A stretch of 64,000 nucleotides of DNA from JAIOZK01 sp964468645 (GTDB taxonomy: Bacteria > Bacteroidota > Bacteroidia > Bacteroidales > JAIOZK01), in contig CAYXUU010000001.1 in NCBI GenBank assembly GCA_964468645.1, forward strand, positions 1 to 64,000. Direction: 5' to 3'. A model generated the notes under the pieces. The model was not told the origin of the DNA. It ran no database searches and was given only the letters and a program-made list of their open reading frames with translations. A program made the translations under genes and the position numbers. This document shows, in pieces, positions 52,034-62,281 of this stretch (positions within the stretch are counted from its first letter, which is position 1; the number at the start of each line of letters is the position of its first letter).

Positions 52034-55000
52034 ATGAAAAGAATGAAAACCCGACTTCTCATTACTACTTTAGTGTGCCTTGCCTTTATGGCACTGGCTG
52101 TATTTCTGGGCAAACATTATAATGAAAGAAACAGGCTAACATTGAATGCCCTCTTGAATTTCCAGGAAAAACTTCATAAAAAGGAATTGATCGCCGAAAA
52201 GATGTTGACTATGATTACAGGTTGTAGGGAAGAACCATCCTACACACTTTTTCATGATCATAGTTTTGAAGAAAACCTCAAAGATAATGGAATAGAAATT
52301 CAGGTCTATAGTAATGACACACTTATTTTCTGGTCCGACAATAAAGCACCTTATGTGAAAGAAGAAGATTCATTGATAGCGGATCCTGCAGTTATTAATT
52401 TGAGAAATGGTACTTATTTCAGGATAAGCAGGGAAAAAGGATCTTTACTTGGAGTTGCACTTATAAAATTAAAAAGTATTTATCCTTATGAAAACGAATT
52501 TTTGGTAAATAGTTTTCAAAAAGAGTTCAATCTAAGTGATGATATTGAAATTGTACAAGATAAAGGAGAAAGTAATATTTATGCCAGGGATGGAAGTTTT
52601 GTTTTTTCACTGAATAATCCGAATGACTTAAACAACACCGAAAATAACGCAACAAATATCCTGTTCCTGGTTTATCTCCTCGTTTTATTGTTGCTAATAG
52701 CCATATTTCATCAGATATATACCCTGGCAGATAGCACATTTAAAAGAAAATACCCTTATACGTTGTTTTTTGCTCTGGATCTAGTAATCCTGAGATTTCT
52801 GATTTATGTTTTTAAGATACCGGCTATCCTTTATAATTCCGACCTATTTAATCCGTCCTACACTTCAAGTTCGTGGTTCTTCCCCTCAATTGGTGATTCA
52901 CTTGTCAATCTGATTTTTTTACTGATCATTGTTCTGGTGTTGTTTAAAAGATTGAAATGGAAAATTGACATTAAAAAAAATGTAATAATCAATACTTTGG
53001 TTACCGTTTTTCTTTTTGCCCTTCTTTGTATAGTATTTATTTATACCGAATTCATAGTAGAAAAAACAATCCAGGATTCAAGTTATTATATTGATCTGAA
53101 AAATGCATTTGACGTTAATTTTGTAAGTATTCTTGGGCTTATAAATATTGTCACCATTTACATAATAGCTGTCGTTATTACAGCCTGGATTGTTAAAAAC
53201 ATAGCAGGATTGGTGAATTTCAAAATTGCATTGGTATTATTACTGATAATCATATCGTCGTTTATAGCCTGCTCGCGTTATGTGAAATTGCCAGATATGA
53301 TTTCTGGCCTGTTTTATTTATTAATCATAATATATTTAGGGTACTTATATTATTACAACCGAAAAATATTTTCGGTTGGTAGTGTTGCAGGATTCATCAT
53401 TCTTCTGTCAACAATCACTACCTATACTTTAGCTTTATATAATAATGAGAAAAATATTGAAGATCAGAAACTTTTTGTAAGCAGAATCTCTGAAAAGGGT
53501 AATCCGGCCCTTGAGTATTCGTTTTCAGAGATATATGACAGTGTTCAGAATGATTCCGTTGTTAAAAAGATAATTAGTAAAGGAGTAATCAGTGAAGTTG
53601 AAGAGCAGATAATTGCAGATATTATTGCATTGAAATTCAATAGTGATTTATGGAAAAATTATGAAATCCTGATTACAATTTGCAATGAAGATAAAATACT
53701 AAACATTTTACCGGAAGATTTTCTTATTTCTTGTGATTCTTATTTTAATGGAATAATCGATAACTATGGCACTGCTACAATTTGCACGAATCTCTTTTTT
53801 CTTGATCAAAACACCCTTGACAAAAACTTCCTTGGCTTTATTGATATGAAAGGGAACAATAGTGACAGCATTACAATTTATGTTGAACTGTTTTCGAAAT
53901 TTGTCCCTGAAGGACTTGGATACCCTGAATTACTGATTTCAAGTAACTCTGAAATTAATGATTATCTAAAGAATTACTCACTGGCAAAATACATAAATAA
54001 AGAGCTTGTGTACAAGTTTGGTAATTATTTGTACAGTTTTAACCTGGAAGCAGATGCCATTGATACGAACCTTGTTAATCCCTTAGAACATAATGCACAT
54101 GATCATTATCATTATCATACAGATGAAAATACTGACTATGTTTTAAGTTTGAAGGCTGGTGGATTTTTTGATTTTATAGCCCCGTTTTCATATCTTTTAC
54201 TGTTGTACATTATATATTTTCTTGCCATTTATTTTGCATCCGGTCCTGTAATGATCAGGTATACTGAATTTACATTGAGGAAAAGATTACAGTATTCAGT
54301 TATTGGGATTATTTTTTCATCTTTTTTGATTATTGGCGGATTATCCGTTCTTTATATAGTCAGGCTAAACGACAATAAAACAAACAATATCCTTCAGGAA
54401 AAATCCTATTCTGTTCTGATTGAACTTGAGCACAAACTCGCAGATTATGAAAAGATAACACCTGACATGCAGGATTATCTTTATGAGATCCTTAATAAGT
54501 TTTCACAGGTGTTTTTCTCTGATATCAACCTGTATGATATGAATGGAACCTTGATTGCATCTTCAAGACCGAGCATTTTTGACGAGGGTTTTATCAGCTC
54601 AAAAATGGATGAAAATGCCTTCAGAAATCTGGCTATAGATAATAAACTCCTTTGTATTCAAAAGGAAATGATAGGAAGCTATGAATATCTTTCTGCATAT
54701 TTACCTCTCCGCAATACGCTTAATAACACAACGGCTTATTTAAACCTACCATATTTTGCAAAACAGGAAGAATTAAAAAATGAGATATCAACATTTATCA
54801 CAGCATTTATTAATGTGTACGTTATACTTTTTGCAATTGCAATATTTATTACTGTGATTATCTCAAGATACATTACCAGGCCGTTGAAACTCATACGTGA
54901 GAAAATTGGCAAATTGCAATTAGGGAAAGCCATGGAAAAAATAGACTGGGACAGGAAAGACGAAGTTGGAAGCCTAATTATGGAATACAACCGAATGCTT

Positions 55001-55717
55001 GATGAGCTGGTAAAAAGCGCAGAATTACTCGCGAAAACAGAGCGGGAAACCGCCTGGAGAGAAATGGCAAAGCAAGTTGCCCACGAAATTAAAAATCCGC
55101 TTACACCCATGAAGTTAAGTGTTCAGCACCTGGTAAGATCAAGGGATGATCATTCTGAAGAATGGGATAAACAATTCAAAAGAATTACTGGAACACTGAT
55201 AGAGCATATTGATTCCCTGTCGGCAATTGCTTCGGAATTTTCAGATTTTGCTAAAATGCCTGTCTCAAAAGATGAAAAAATCGATCTGGTTGATGTGATA
55301 AAAACAGCATTCAGTTTATATAAAAACATCGGAAACATCCACTTCCGGATCAATTATGATGAGGGAAAAAGCTATTGTGTTTTTGCCGACAAACGACAGA
55401 TACTCAGGGTGTTTAATAACCTTTTTGAGAATGCTGTCCAGGCCCTGGAAAACCAAGATCCCGGCGAAATTTCAATTGCACTTCAGACCGAAAATAACTT
55501 TCATTTAATAAAAGTTACTGATAATGGAAAGGGAATAGAGAAAGAATTTGAGGATAAAATATTTTCACCGAGTTTTACAACAAAATCAAGTGGAATGGGT
55601 CTTGGATTAGCTATAGTAAAAAGTATTTTGCTGGATGCGGGTGGTGAAATAGCCTATGATTCAAGCCAAGGAGAAGGAACCACTTTTATTATAAAACTGC
55701 CTGAACTTTTAGAATAA
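52034..55717 (+). CDS. Very large multi-TM sensor histidine kinase (NtrY-like core)
   Basis: About 1227 residues; I prefer the ATG at 52034 because 'MKRMKTRLLITTLVCLAFM' gives a charged N-terminus and first helix. A periplasmic loop, then six to eight membrane helices (~200-450), a second extracytoplasmic region, more helices (~720-780), another loop, and a final TM helix with HAMP (~925-1000). Kinase core: H-box 'VAHEIKNPLTPMKLSVQHL', HATPase N box 'NLFENAVQALENQ', 'DNGKGI' and 'GMGLGLAIVKSIL'. No cognate response regulator is adjacent. Confidence 0.88.
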   Translation: MKRMKTRLLITTLVCLAFMALAVFLGKHYNERNRLTLNALLNFQEKLHKKELIAEKMLTMITGCREEPSYTLFHDHSFEENLKDNGIEIQVYSNDTLIFWSDNKAPYVKEEDSLIADPAVINLRNGTYFRISREKGSLLGVALIKLKSIYPYENEFLVNSFQKEFNLSDDIEIVQDKGESNIYARDGSFVFSLNNPNDLNNTENNATNILFLVYLLVLLLLIAIFHQIYTLADSTFKRKYPYTLFFALDLVILRFLIYVFKIPAILYNSDLFNPSYTSSSWFFPSIGDSLVNLIFLLIIVLVLFKRLKWKIDIKKNVIINTLVTVFLFALLCIVFIYTEFIVEKTIQDSSYYIDLKNAFDVNFVSILGLINIVTIYIIAVVITAWIVKNIAGLVNFKIALVLLLIIISSFIACSRYVKLPDMISGLFYLLIIIYLGYLYYYNRKIFSVGSVAGFIILLSTITTYTLALYNNEKNIEDQKLFVSRISEKGNPALEYSFSEIYDSVQNDSVVKKIISKGVISEVEEQIIADIIALKFNSDLWKNYEILITICNEDKILNILPEDFLISCDSYFNGIIDNYGTATICTNLFFLDQNTLDKNFLGFIDMKGNNSDSITIYVELFSKFVPEGLGYPELLISSNSEINDYLKNYSLAKYINKELVYKFGNYLYSFNLEADAIDTNLVNPLEHNAHDHYHYHTDENTDYVLSLKAGGFFDFIAPFSYLLLLYIIYFLAIYFASGPVMIRYTEFTLRKRLQYSVIGIIFSSFLIIGGLSVLYIVRLNDNKTNNILQEKSYSVLIELEHKLADYEKITPDMQDYLYEILNKFSQVFFSDINLYDMNGTLIASSRPSIFDEGFISSKMDENAFRNLAIDNKLLCIQKEMIGSYEYLSAYLPLRNTLNNTTAYLNLPYFAKQEELKNEISTFITAFINVYVILFAIAIFITVIISRYITRPLKLIREKIGKLQLGKAMEKIDWDRKDEVGSLIMEYNRMLDELVKSAELLAKTERETAWREMAKQVAHEIKNPLTPMKLSVQHLVRSRDDHSEEWDKQFKRITGTLIEHIDSLSAIASEFSDFAKMPVSKDEKIDLVDVIKTAFSLYKNIGNIHFRINYDEGKSYCVFADKRQILRVFNNLFENAVQALENQDPGEISIALQTENNFHLIKVTDNGKGIEKEFEDKIFSPSFTTKSSGMGLGLAIVKSILLDAGGEIAYDSSQGEGTTFIIKLPELLE

Positions 55718-55754
55718 TAGTTACGGTTTACCAATATCAAGCGGCACAATTTAG

Positions 55755-55762
55755 TACATTTG
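55755..55762 (+). promoter_or_regulatory. -7 element (TACATTTG) upstream of flippase gene
   Basis: TAnnTTTG match 28 bp before the TTG start of the flippase gene. -33 element not clear. Confidence 0.4.
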
Positions 55763-55790
55763 CCTGTAAGAAGACCACTGCTTTTATCGA

Positions 55791-57278
55791 TTGAAACAAA
55801 TAAAAATATTAGCCGGACAGACAGCCATTTACGGCATACCAAGCATCATTGGCCGAGTTCTTAATTATTTGCTGGTTCCTTTATATACCAGGGTGCTTGT
55901 ACCTGCCGAATATGGAACTGTTATTCTGATGTATTCATTTGTTGCGGTTGTTTTTATTGTTCTCACCTATGGGATGGAAACCGCATTTTTCAGGTACTCT
56001 GAGCTGGAATCCGATAAACGCAAGGTCTATAGTTCTGGGGTTTTTTCATTATTGATTACCACAGCAGTCTTCATTTGCCTGGTATTCTTTTTCCCTACCG
56101 AAATAGCATCGTGGATAAAGTACCCCGGATATAAAAACTATATCATTTACCTCGGACTAATCTTGTCACTTGATGTGTTATCAGCATTACCATTTGCAAA
56201 ACTCAGGGCCGAAAACAAACCCAGAACATTTGCCTCCATTAAGATCATTAACATAGCAGTGAATATAGGATTCAACCTGTATTTTATTTTATTATGCCCT
56301 TACATATTAAAGCACTATGATTCAGGGTTCATTTATAAACTGGCATCTTTTAGTTTTGATGCAGAGACGGGCCTGATTACCTATATTTTCATTTCAAACC
56401 TTATTGCAAGCGCCATCACTTTTATATTGCTAAGTCCCGAAATTCTTAAATTGAAGTTAAGTATCGATCCTTCTGTGTGGAGGAAACTTGTGTACTACGG
56501 TTTTCCATTATTGTTTGCAGGATTGGCAGGTGTTATGAACGAAACACTTGGCAGGATTTTGATTCGTTATATGCTCCCGGAAACCATTGCCGAATCACAA
56601 CTGGGAATTTATTCGGCAAGCTATAAAATAGCCATACTGATGGCCTTGTTTATCCAGGCTTTCAGGTATGCAGCCGAACCCTTCTTTTTTGCCTATGCAA
56701 GAAAGCAGGATTCCAGGGAGGTTTATGCTCAGATCATGAACTATTTTGTAATTGTTGTGGCTATCCTTTTCCTGATTATTATGTTGTATCTCGATATTGT
56801 GATCCTTATTCTCGGTGAGGGATTCAGGATGGCCCGTGATGTGATTCCCATTTTGCTGTTTGCCTATATTTTCCTGGGTATTTATTATAACCTATCGGTC
56901 TGGTTTAAATTAACAAACAAAACACGTTTTGGGGCCTACATGGCATTGATTGGGGCGCTTATTACAATCGTATTTAATGTCTGGTGGATTCCCAGGATAG
57001 GATATATGGGTTCTGCCTGGGCTACTTTCCTGTGTTATGCCGCGATGATGTTAATATCATTTTTGTTGATGAGAAAATATTATCCTGTCAATTATAATAC
57101 AATAAAAATAGCAGGCTACTTAATTTTCGCGCTCCTTTTATACCTTTTAAGCGAAGTACTGAATATTCAACATCAGGGAATCAAACTTGGGATCAACACA
57201 ATTTTACTGTTTATGTATCTGGCTTTCATCGGAATGATTGAAAGAAAAAACCTGAGATCACTGTTTGCAAAAACCTAG
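55791..57278 (+). CDS. Oligosaccharide flippase family membrane protein
   Basis: 495 residues with 12-14 hydrophobic helices. 'LAGQTAIYGIPSIIGRVLNYLLVPLYTR' (cited as YGIPSIIGRVLNYLLVPLYT) is the usual N-terminus of the Wzx/polysaccharide-biosynthesis family (MVF superfamily), which flips lipid-linked sugars across the inner membrane. The only credible start here is TTG at 55791 (MKQIKI...); the next ATG would remove the first helix. No glycosyltransferase genes adjoin it. Its 3' end overlaps the convergent gene by 4 bp. Confidence 0.9.
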   Translation: MKQIKILAGQTAIYGIPSIIGRVLNYLLVPLYTRVLVPAEYGTVILMYSFVAVVFIVLTYGMETAFFRYSELESDKRKVYSSGVFSLLITTAVFICLVFFFPTEIASWIKYPGYKNYIIYLGLILSLDVLSALPFAKLRAENKPRTFASIKIINIAVNIGFNLYFILLCPYILKHYDSGFIYKLASFSFDAETGLITYIFISNLIASAITFILLSPEILKLKLSIDPSVWRKLVYYGFPLLFAGLAGVMNETLGRILIRYMLPETIAESQLGIYSASYKIAILMALFIQAFRYAAEPFFFAYARKQDSREVYAQIMNYFVIVVAILFLIIMLYLDIVILILGEGFRMARDVIPILLFAYIFLGIYYNLSVWFKLTNKTRFGAYMALIGALITIVFNVWWIPRIGYMGSAWATFLCYAAMMLISFLLMRKYYPVNYNTIKIAGYLIFALLLYLLSEVLNIQHQGIKLGINTILLFMYLAFIGMIERKNLRSLFAKT

Positions 57279-57571
57279 GTCATCACCCTGCTTGATTTTT
57301 CAAGTTTTACCTGATGGCCATCTTTCTCACATAATGGACAAAATTCCCCAACCTCTGTAAATTCATATTTACACCTGGGACAATTAAACCTCGATTCAAC
57401 ATAAGAGATTGATTTTCTTGATGAATAAACAATCAAAAAGCCAACAAATGGAGTCAGAAAGAAGCAAAATAAAAAACTTCTTGTATGTCCAATTTTCCTT
57501 TTGCCACCCTCAATGGTTAACCAGATTACCAATCCTACGTATGTTGCAATTGCCAGATAGATTTCAGTCAT
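57275..57571 (-). CDS. Small membrane protein with C-terminal zinc ribbon
   Basis: 98 residues from the ATG at 57571; the longer frame starting at 57667 has an unsupported Phe/Cys-rich extension. Two hydrophobic segments (~2-20 and ~30-50, 'LFCFFLTPFVGFLIVYSSRK') are followed by a double Cys motif 'CPRCKYEFTEVGEFCPLC', a zinc-ribbon-type end. Function unknown. It ends against the flippase with a 4-bp overlap. Confidence 0.7.
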   Translation of the reverse strand: MTEIYLAIATYVGLVIWLTIEGGKRKIGHTRSFLFCFFLTPFVGFLIVYSSRKSISYVESRFNCPRCKYEFTEVGEFCPLCEKDGHQVKLEKSSRVMT

Positions 57572-57691
57572 AAAACAAAATAAATAATACGGTGTTAGTG
57601 TAAAAAAACAGAACGTAAAGAAATCCGAGGTGCAAAGAAAATAAAAATCTGAATAAGTCTGAATCAATTAATTTATTATAAATGATTTAAC

Positions 57692-57699
57692 TATTTTTG
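57692..57699 (+). promoter_or_regulatory. -7 element (TATTTTTG) upstream of dut
   Basis: Exact TAnnTTTG 20 bp upstream of the dut ATG at 57719. Confidence 0.45.
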
Positions 57700-57718
57700 C
57701 AGCCCAAATTTGAAGTTC

Positions 57719-58153
57719 ATGAAAATTAGGATTGTCAACAGATCTAAACATGATTCCCCATCTTATGAAACATCAGCATCAGCCGGAATGGATCTTAGGG
57801 CAAATATAACCGGGCCGCTTATATTGAAACCGCTTGAAAGAGCGTTAATACCTACCGGTTTGTTCATTGAGCTGCCTGCTGGCTTTGAAGCACAGGTGAG
57901 ACCCAGAAGCGGACTGGCCATAAAGAAAGGAATAACTGCATTGAATACTCCGGGCACCATTGATGCCGATTACAGGGGCGAAATAAAGGTTATCATGATC
58001 AACCTTTCGAATGAATCCTTTACGATTAAAGATGGTGAAAGAATAGCACAGATGATTATTTCTTCCCATGAGCAGATAGAGTGGATAGAGGTGGACGAAC
58101 TTATTGAGACCGAAAGAGGGGCAGGGGGATTTGGACATACCGGCAATAATTAA
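57719..58153 (+). CDS. dut: dUTP diphosphatase
   Basis: About 144 residues, from the ATG at 57719. The five conserved motifs of trimeric dUTPases are visible: 'SAGMDLRAN' (1), 'VRPRSGLAIKKG' (2), 'LNTPGTIDADYRGEI' (3), 'GERIAQMII' (4) and the C-terminal 'RGAGGFGHTG' (5). It removes dUTP and supplies dUMP for dTMP synthesis. It heads a run with the TPR lipoprotein, the DUF4292 protein and the EnvC-like protein. Confidence 0.96.
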   Translation: MKIRIVNRSKHDSPSYETSASAGMDLRANITGPLILKPLERALIPTGLFIELPAGFEAQVRPRSGLAIKKGITALNTPGTIDADYRGEIKVIMINLSNESFTIKDGERIAQMIISSHEQIEWIEVDELIETERGAGGFGHTGNN

Positions 58154-58165
58154 TACCCGAACAAC

Positions 58166-59908
58166 ATGCAAAAATTATCAGTCATCATATTAACGTTTCT
58201 TGCCTTCGGAATATTTATTTCGTGCAAAACCCAAATACCACAAACAAAACAGGAACAGCTTGTTGCAAAGAAAAACCCCGACACCCTTACATCTGTTGAT
58301 AATACAATTTATTTTATTGATGGGGTAAAAGAAGCCAACCTTGGCAACACCACCAAAGCAGTAAACCTGTTTCGCAAATGTGTTGAACTTGATCCCAATG
58401 ATGCTGCTGCCAGATATGAGCTGGCAAAGTTATACAGCCAGACCGGCAATATACCCGATGCTATTGATGAAGCAAAAGCTGCTGTTGACATTGATCCGGC
58501 TAATGACTGGTATAAACTTCTGCTGGCACGTCTTTACACCATCAACGGTGAATACGCAAAAAACGTTGAAGTGCTTGAGGACCTCTGTGAAACATCACCC
58601 CAGAATATGGAATACCTGTTAGAACTGGCTGCTTCATATATGTTGATTGGAGAACAGAACAATGCAGTTAAAACTTACGATAAGATTGAAGAACTGGTAG
58701 GTATTGACGAAAACATCATTCTCCAGAAACACAGTATTTATAAAAAAATGGGAAAAACCGATGAGGCTGTGGCCGAGATAAATAAACTGATTGCTACTTT
58801 TCCCAATGAAGGCCGGTATTATTCAATGCTGGCCGAAACGCACCTTTCATCTGGAAATGAAGAAAAGGCTTTGGAGGCTTATAAAAAAGTGGCAGAGATA
58901 AACCCGGAAGATCCATACATACATATTTCCTTATCAGATTATTACAGAAATAAAGGAGATAAAGAAAAAGCCTACGAAGAACTGAAGCTTGGATTTTCCA
59001 ATCCTGCCCTTGAAATTGATACCAAGGTACAGATACTGCTGGCATATTATACCGTTAACCAGCTTTATTCTGATCTGAAAGATGAAGCCTTTGAGCTGGC
59101 TGATATATTAATTGTCGCCCATCCTGATGATCCGAAATCGTATTCAATCCAGGCCGATTTACTTTATCAGCAGGATGAATTTGAAAAAGCCAGGGATGCA
59201 TTCAGAAAGGTACTTTCTATTGATAGCAGCAAATATGTTGTCTGGGAACAACTGCTCTTTATTGAAAGCGAGATTGCCGATTATAAGGCTATGCAGATAG
59301 AGAGCCAACGGGCTCTGGAACTATTCCCTCAACAGCCCCTGTTTTATCTTTTTGCAGCCATGTCGAATTATCAGCTTAAGAATTATCAGGAGGTTGTGAC
59401 CTTTCTGGAAAGAGGGATAACTTTTATTGTCGAAAACAATCAATTACTTGAGCAGTTTTATGCCTATCTGGGAGATGCCTATAATCAACTCCACGATAAT
59501 GAACAATCGGATGCCTGTTATGAGAAGGCTTTAAATATTAATCCCTCAAATTCAATTGTTCTGAATAATTATGCCTATTACCTTTCATTACGCGGCGAAA
59601 ACCTTGAAAAGGCTGAACAAATGGCTGCTAAGGCGGTGCAGATCGATTCTGTCAATTCTGCCAACATGGATACCTATGGATGGGTTTTATATAAGATAGA
59701 AAAATATAAAGAGGCTAAAGAATGGGTTTGGAAAGCCATTAACCATGGCGGGGAATCCAATCCTACCCTGCTGGAGCATTATGGTGATATTCTTTATAAA
59801 CTGGGGGATAAAACCGGGGCCATCAAATACTGGGAGAAAGCCAGGGAGGCTGGCAAAGGATCTGATCTGCTCGATAAGAAACTACAGGACAAACAACTAT
59901 ATGAATAA
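58166..59908 (+). CDS. TPR repeat lipoprotein
   Basis: 580 residues. Lipobox 'FGIFISC' (Cys20). About 11-13 tetratricopeptide units from residue ~50 to 570 ('AVNLFRKCVELDPNDAAARYELAKLYSQTG', cited in part as CVELDPNDAAARYELAKLYS; 'AYEKALNINPSNSIVLNNYAYYLS', in part YEKALNINPSNSIVLNNYAY). TPR lipoproteins act as scaffolds in outer-membrane assembly. It starts 12 bp after dut and overlaps the DUF4292 gene by 8 bp, so translation is coupled. Confidence 0.9.
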   Translation: MQKLSVIILTFLAFGIFISCKTQIPQTKQEQLVAKKNPDTLTSVDNTIYFIDGVKEANLGNTTKAVNLFRKCVELDPNDAAARYELAKLYSQTGNIPDAIDEAKAAVDIDPANDWYKLLLARLYTINGEYAKNVEVLEDLCETSPQNMEYLLELAASYMLIGEQNNAVKTYDKIEELVGIDENIILQKHSIYKKMGKTDEAVAEINKLIATFPNEGRYYSMLAETHLSSGNEEKALEAYKKVAEINPEDPYIHISLSDYYRNKGDKEKAYEELKLGFSNPALEIDTKVQILLAYYTVNQLYSDLKDEAFELADILIVAHPDDPKSYSIQADLLYQQDEFEKARDAFRKVLSIDSSKYVVWEQLLFIESEIADYKAMQIESQRALELFPQQPLFYLFAAMSNYQLKNYQEVVTFLERGITFIVENNQLLEQFYAYLGDAYNQLHDNEQSDACYEKALNINPSNSIVLNNYAYYLSLRGENLEKAEQMAAKAVQIDSVNSANMDTYGWVLYKIEKYKEAKEWVWKAINHGGESNPTLLEHYGDILYKLGDKTGAIKYWEKAREAGKGSDLLDKKLQDKQLYE

Positions 59909-60728
59909 GACCTGGAAAATACTGCACTTGGCGTTGCTGGCAACCATGATAGGCCTGGGGCTGTTGGCGTGTAAATCTACAAGGAGTGTAATTAAACAAC
60001 CGATTAAAGCCGAAGGGGCCAATTACCTGTTTAATAAACTGAAAGAAAATGAATTCAGTTTTGATACCTTCTCTGCAAAATTTAATGTTGATATGATCAT
60101 CGACAAGACCAACTCATCTTTTAAGGGCCAGTTGAGAATACGAAAGGACAGCCTGATATGGATATCGCTTTCACCTGCCCTGGGAATTGAAGCTGCTCGT
60201 CTGATGATTACTGAAGATTCTGTGAAATTCATCAACAGGATTAATAACACATATTTCCTTGGTGATTATGACCTTGTAAATGATTTTTTGGAAACCAGTA
60301 TAGATTTTGATATCCTGCAGGCCTTTATTATTGGCAATGACTTTCAATACTACGAAATTGGTGAATTCAAGGCCTCTATTGACAGCAAGGAATATAAACT
60401 TCTTGCGACAGAAAGGAATAAAGTTAAGAAATATTTGAAAAGTCAGGAAATACCTCAGATCTTCATTCAGAATATCTGGCTAAATCCGGAAACTTTTAAA
60501 ATAACCAGGATAGATCTTAAAGAACTCAACAAAGACAATAAAAAACTCGATGTTTTTTTCAGCGATTTTGACAACTTTGAAAATCAATTGTTTCCTACCC
60601 GGTTAAACTATCTTATAACCTCGCCGGAAACACGCATAGAGGTTGATGTGAAGTTCTCCAAAATCAACCTCAACGGAAAGGTTAAATTTCCATTTACAAT
60701 ACCCCGGAAGTTTTCGCGTATTGTATAA
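59901..60728 (+). CDS. DUF4292 family lipoprotein
   Basis: About 275 residues from the ATG at 59901, overlapping the TPR gene's stop; the longer frame into that gene is not used. Lipobox 'LGLLAC' (Cys ~25). The rest is a LolA/LolB-like beta sheet with 'TFSAKFNVDM', 'GQLRIRKDSLIWISLSPALGIEAARLMITEDSVKFIN' (in part IWISLSPALGIEAARLMI), as in DUF4292. Members are proposed to handle outer-membrane lipoproteins (inference). It sits between the TPR lipoprotein and the EnvC-like gene. Confidence 0.88.
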   Translation: MNKTWKILHLALLATMIGLGLLACKSTRSVIKQPIKAEGANYLFNKLKENEFSFDTFSAKFNVDMIIDKTNSSFKGQLRIRKDSLIWISLSPALGIEAARLMITEDSVKFINRINNTYFLGDYDLVNDFLETSIDFDILQAFIIGNDFQYYEIGEFKASIDSKEYKLLATERNKVKKYLKSQEIPQIFIQNIWLNPETFKITRIDLKELNKDNKKLDVFFSDFDNFENQLFPTRLNYLITSPETRIEVDVKFSKINLNGKVKFPFTIPRKFSRIV

Positions 60729-60757
60729 ATAGTTATTTTTGGCCTCATATCCACGAT

Positions 60758-61999
60758 ATGTTAAAACCTGTTATTAATTACCGGTTTATTATTCTGAATG
60801 CTTTAATGTGCCTGGTTTTAATCGGCACCCCGCATCTGGCTTTTTCACAGGATAGAAAACAACAACTTGAAGCAGACAAGAAAAAGATTGAAGAAGAAAT
60901 TGATTATACCAACAAGTTGCTTAACGAAACCAGACGAAATAAAGAAGCCTCATTAAATCAACTTGTAATATTAAATAAAAAGATATCCTCCAGAGAAGCA
61001 CTGATAGACAATATCAATACAGAAATAGATATTACGGAAAAACGAATCAGCGATAATAATAAAGAGATTAAACAACTGGAAGCCGAACTTCAAAACCTGA
61101 AGGAGGAATATGCCAGAATGATCTATTATGCATATAAGAACAGAAATGCATACGACAGGTTGATGTTTATCTTTTCCTCAAAAGATTTTAATCAGGCCTA
61201 TCAACGGTTAAAATATTTCCAGCAATACGGATCCTACCGGAAAGTTCAGGCAGAACTTATACAAAAAGCAGAAAGGGATGTGGAATTGAAAATACAGGAG
61301 CTTGAAGAGCATAAATCAGAAAAGGTTGATCTGATGAAAGACATGGAAAATGAGGTGAAGGTATTACGATATGAGAAAGAGGAAAAGAACAGCACCCTTG
61401 ATGTATTAAGCAGGAAAGAGAGTGATTTAAGATCCACAATAAGGAAAAAAGAAAAAGAAGAAAAAAAACTGGAAGAAGCCATAGAAACGATAATAGCAGA
61501 AGAGATCAGGGCTGCAGCCGAAAGGGCCAGAAAAGAAGCAGAAAACGAAGATGCAATGATGACTGAAGCCGAGATTGAACTGTCAGACAATTTTTCCCTG
61601 AACAAAGGAAAATTTCCATGGCCCTCTGAAAAGGGAATTATTTCCAGCACATTTGGAGAGCATCAGCACCCCATACTGAAAAAAGTAAAGATAAAGAACA
61701 ACGGAATAGATATTCTTACCGACAGGGGGGGGATTGCCAGAGTCATATTTGAAGGCACGGTTATCAGTACAAGGGCAATTTCAAACACCAACAAAGCTAT
61801 CATTGTTAAGCATGGTGAATACTTTACTGTTTACTCTAACCTTATTGATGTATATGTAAAACGGGGGGATATAATTAAAACACAACAAAACTTAGGATTG
61901 ATTTATACTGATCCTGAAGATAACAAAACCGAATTGCATTTTGAGATATGGAAGGGTAAGACCCTGCTGAATCCGTCGTACTGGTTGACAGGTAAATAA
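60758..61999 (+). CDS. EnvC-like murein hydrolase activator (degenerate M23)
   Basis: 413 residues. Signal peptide ('LIGTPHLAFSQ'), a long coiled coil (~25-250), and a C-terminal M23/LytM domain (~290-410). The domain reads 'NNGIDILTDRGG' and 'TELHFEIWK' where active M23 enzymes have a His before G-I-D and a 'HLHFE' pair: the zinc ligands are largely lost. That matches EnvC/NlpD, which bind and activate amidases rather than cut. It probably activates a cell-wall amidase in division. It ends the dut-TPR-DUF4292 run. Confidence 0.86.
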   Translation: MLKPVINYRFIILNALMCLVLIGTPHLAFSQDRKQQLEADKKKIEEEIDYTNKLLNETRRNKEASLNQLVILNKKISSREALIDNINTEIDITEKRISDNNKEIKQLEAELQNLKEEYARMIYYAYKNRNAYDRLMFIFSSKDFNQAYQRLKYFQQYGSYRKVQAELIQKAERDVELKIQELEEHKSEKVDLMKDMENEVKVLRYEKEEKNSTLDVLSRKESDLRSTIRKKEKEEKKLEEAIETIIAEEIRAAAERARKEAENEDAMMTEAEIELSDNFSLNKGKFPWPSEKGIISSTFGEHQHPILKKVKIKNNGIDILTDRGGIARVIFEGTVISTRAISNTNKAIIVKHGEYFTVYSNLIDVYVKRGDIIKTQQNLGLIYTDPEDNKTELHFEIWKGKTLLNPSYWLTGK

Positions 62000-62001
62000 A
62001 A

Positions 62002-62208
62002 CTATTTGTTCTTATCCTTTATCTCTTTCTGATCATCTTCCTGATCTTCATCCTTGGGATTAACACCATCTTTAAATTCACGGATACCCTTACCTAAACC
62101 CTTCATCAATTCGGGTATTTTCCTCCCACCAAAAAGCAGAAGCACGATAACCAGGATAATTACAATTTGCCAGGGGCCGATGATACCTAGTAGTATTGAG
62201 AGGTTCAT
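62002..62208 (-). CDS. tatA: Sec-independent translocase protein TatA
   Basis: About 68 residues from the ATG at 62208. One membrane helix ('GPWQIVIILVIVLLLFGG'), then the amphipathic helix 'GRKIPELMKGLGKGIREFK' and an acidic/charged tail, the canonical TatA/MttA build. It forms the protein-conducting pore for folded Tat substrates. TatB/C are not adjacent. It is convergent with the EnvC-like gene. Confidence 0.93.
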   Translation of the reverse strand: MNLSILLGIIGPWQIVIILVIVLLLFGGRKIPELMKGLGKGIREFKDGVNPKDEDQEDDQKEIKDKNK

Positions 62209-62281
62209 TTTATTAAATTTCTGTATTTTGATGCAAAGATACAAAAATCAATCCTATCTTTGATTTATCAAAATTAGCGGT

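Noticed and set aside
60758..61999. Active M23 peptidoglycan hydrolase
   Set aside because: Zinc ligands are replaced; the activator reading fits better.
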